Shown here: piece after piece, positions 5,620 through 6,087 of the stretch
Position numbering within the stretch: the stretch's first letter is position 1
Layout of the letters: every line of letters starts with the position of its first letter
From: Actinomycetes bacterium
GTDB taxonomy: Bacteria; Actinomycetota; Actinomycetes; Mycobacteriales; Mycobacteriaceae
DNA length: 6,087 nt
Direction of reading: 5' to 3'
NCBI GenBank assembly: GCA_023417985.1
Contig: JAEZDV010000155.1
Location: 1 to 6,087, forward strand
Made by a program: the position numbers and the translations under genes
Notes under the pieces: model-generated
Told to the model about the DNA's origin: nothing
What the model saw: only the letters and a program-made list of their open reading frames with translations
The model's database searches: none

Positions 5620-5654
5620 CCGATGGGCCCGACCGGCCCCGATATCCCCATCGG
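5620..5654. repeat. 8-bp inverted repeat abutting the lysC -10 candidate
   Basis: CCGATGGG (5620-5627) and CCCATCGG (5647-5654) are exact inverted copies 19 bases apart. A nested GGGCC/GGCCC pairing (5625-5629 with 5635-5639) overlaps the left arm. The right arm directly touches TAAGCT at 5655, so on DNA it would cover the -35 to -10 zone, suggesting an operator. If transcription starts further upstream, it could instead act as an RNA hairpin. Confidence 0.45.
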
Positions 5655-5660
5655 TAAGCT
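5655..5660 (+). promoter_or_regulatory. possible lysC -10 element
   Basis: TAAGCT fits the TANNNT pattern and would place a transcript start near 5666-5668, giving an untranslated leader of about 30 bases. No convincing -35 hexamer is seen at the right distance, so this is a weak candidate. Confidence 0.3.
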
Positions 5661-5685
5661 TGGCCACTGGACTTGTTCCCAACCC

Positions 5686-5690
5686 GGAGG
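5686..5690 (+). promoter_or_regulatory. lysC ribosome binding site
   Basis: GGAGG lies eight bases before GTG 5699. It decides that start over an in-frame ATG at 5600, which would add 33 residues unlike any part of an aspartokinase. Confidence 0.85.
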
Positions 5691-5698
5691 TTCGACAC

Positions 5699-6087
5699 GT
5701 GGCACTCGTCGTCCAGAAGTACGGAGGATCCTCGGTCGCGACGGCCGAGAGGATCCGGCGCGTCGCTGAAAGGATCGTCGAGACCAAGAAGGCGGGCAAC
5801 GACGTCGTCGTCGTGGTGTCGGCGATGGGTGACACCACCGACGAACTGCTCGACCTCGCCCAGCAGGTGTGCCCGGTACCCCCGGCGCGGGAGATGGACA
5901 TGCTCCTGACCTCGGGTGAGCGAATCTCGAATTCCTTGGTCGCGATGGCCATTCACTCCCTCGGTGCCGAGGCCCGCTCCTTCACCGGCTCGCAGGCCGG
6001 CGTGATCACCACGGGCAGCCACGGCAACGCGAAGATCATCGACGTCACCCCCGGCCGCGTCCGCACCGCCCTCGACGAGGGCAGCAT
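5699..6087 (+). CDS. lysC: aspartokinase, N-terminal part (cut by window edge)
   Basis: Aspartokinase phosphorylates L-aspartate with ATP, the first step toward diaminopimelate, lysine, threonine and methionine. Only the first 129 residues are in the window; the frame is open at the edge. Seen from GTG 5699: VQKYGGSSVA (5-14) with the substrate- and ATP-binding KYGGSS, VVVVVSAMGDTTDEL (36-50), LLTSGERISNSLVA (69-82), and GVITTGSHGNAKI further on. These are diagnostic of the amino-acid kinase domain. The C-terminal ACT domains, which bind lysine and threonine in this family, would lie beyond the window, as would the internal start that many actinobacterial genes use for a beta subunit. In M. 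tuberculosis this gene (ask) is followed by asd and is divergent from leuA, as here. The symbol ask is equally used. Confidence 0.96.
   Translation, partial: MALVVQKYGGSSVATAERIRRVAERIVETKKAGNDVVVVVSAMGDTTDELLDLAQQVCPVPPAREMDMLLTSGERISNSLVAMAIHSLGAEARSFTGSQAGVITTGSHGNAKIIDVTPGRVRTALDEGS

Larger units (their letters stand above)
5342..5698. other. 357-base divergent leuA/lysC control region
   Basis: The left part (5342-5483) is the leuA leader and promoter described separately. The right part (about 5600-5698) holds an inverted repeat, a -10 candidate and the ribosome site for lysC. Between about 5484 and 5600 I see no gene or clear repeat beyond the short GC palindrome CCGGCCGG (5585-5592). 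This stretch must carry the upstream promoter parts of both directions. Confidence 0.6.

Noticed and set aside
5600..5698. An in-frame ATG at 5600 that could extend lysC by 33 residues at its N terminus.
   Set aside because: Aspartokinases begin at the ALVVQKYGG segment, GGAGG is well placed for GTG 5699, and the extension would run through the inverted repeat and promoter candidate.
5086..5952. A 288-codon minus-strand frame across the leuA start, the control region and the lysC start.
   Set aside because: It overlaps the conserved starts of both genes in other frames, has low-complexity Ser/Arg/Pro composition and shows no homology that I recognise.
1..6087. Mobile element, phage, defence or CRISPR content.
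   Set aside because: No transposase, integrase, terminal repeats, spacer arrays or toxin–antitoxin-like pairs are seen, and the gene order matches a conserved chromosomal block.

Overview
The window is GC-rich throughout with GTG/ATG starts and compact spacing. Its gene content and order point to a mycolic-acid actinobacterium (order Mycobacteriales: Rhodococcus, Nocardia, Gordonia and relatives). The strongest argument is synteny with the Mycobacterium tuberculosis ask–leuA–(dnaQ)–murT–gatD block (Rv3709c–Rv3713). That comparison is from memory, and the genus is inference.

Layout, left to right. (1) A plus-strand alpha/beta hydrolase with an epoxide-hydrolase-like active site (about 119-976). 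It runs convergently into (2) a minus-strand pair, murT (1683-2936) and gatD (980-1690). These encode the two subunits of the lipid II isoglutaminyl synthase and overlap by 8 bases. The three bases between the hydrolase and gatD are followed by a 9-bp stem that sits on the gatD stop codon. (3) A small minus-strand membrane protein with a PLDc_N-type double transmembrane hairpin and a C-terminal SHOCT motif (3028-3402), where M. tuberculosis has dnaQ. (4) A perfect 14-bp inverted repeat (3457-3502), probably the leuA terminator. (5) leuA, the long actinobacterial 2-isopropylmalate synthase (3533-5341, minus). (6) A 357-base divergent control region (5342-5698). It holds an apparently leaderless 13-residue leader peptide with three consecutive Leu codons, an RNA region with mutually exclusive pairings that fits the published actinobacterial LEU element, and a separate inverted repeat next to the presumed lysC promoter. 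(7) The 5' end of lysC/ask, aspartokinase (5699 to the window edge, plus).

How the genes fit together: lysC and leuA are divergently transcribed entry enzymes of two amino-acid pathways, aspartate-family/diaminopimelate and leucine. lysC feeds meso-diaminopimelate into peptidoglycan, and MurT–GatD amidates the D-glutamate of the same peptidoglycan precursor, so the locus has a loose cell-wall theme. The hydrolase and the PLDc_N–SHOCT protein have no demonstrated link to either pathway.

I found no mobile element, CRISPR array, tRNA or rRNA, and no strong sign of an undescribed multi-gene system. The parts most worth a second look are the leuA leader switch, the lost zinc-ribbon cysteines of MurT, and the small membrane gene upstream of murT.
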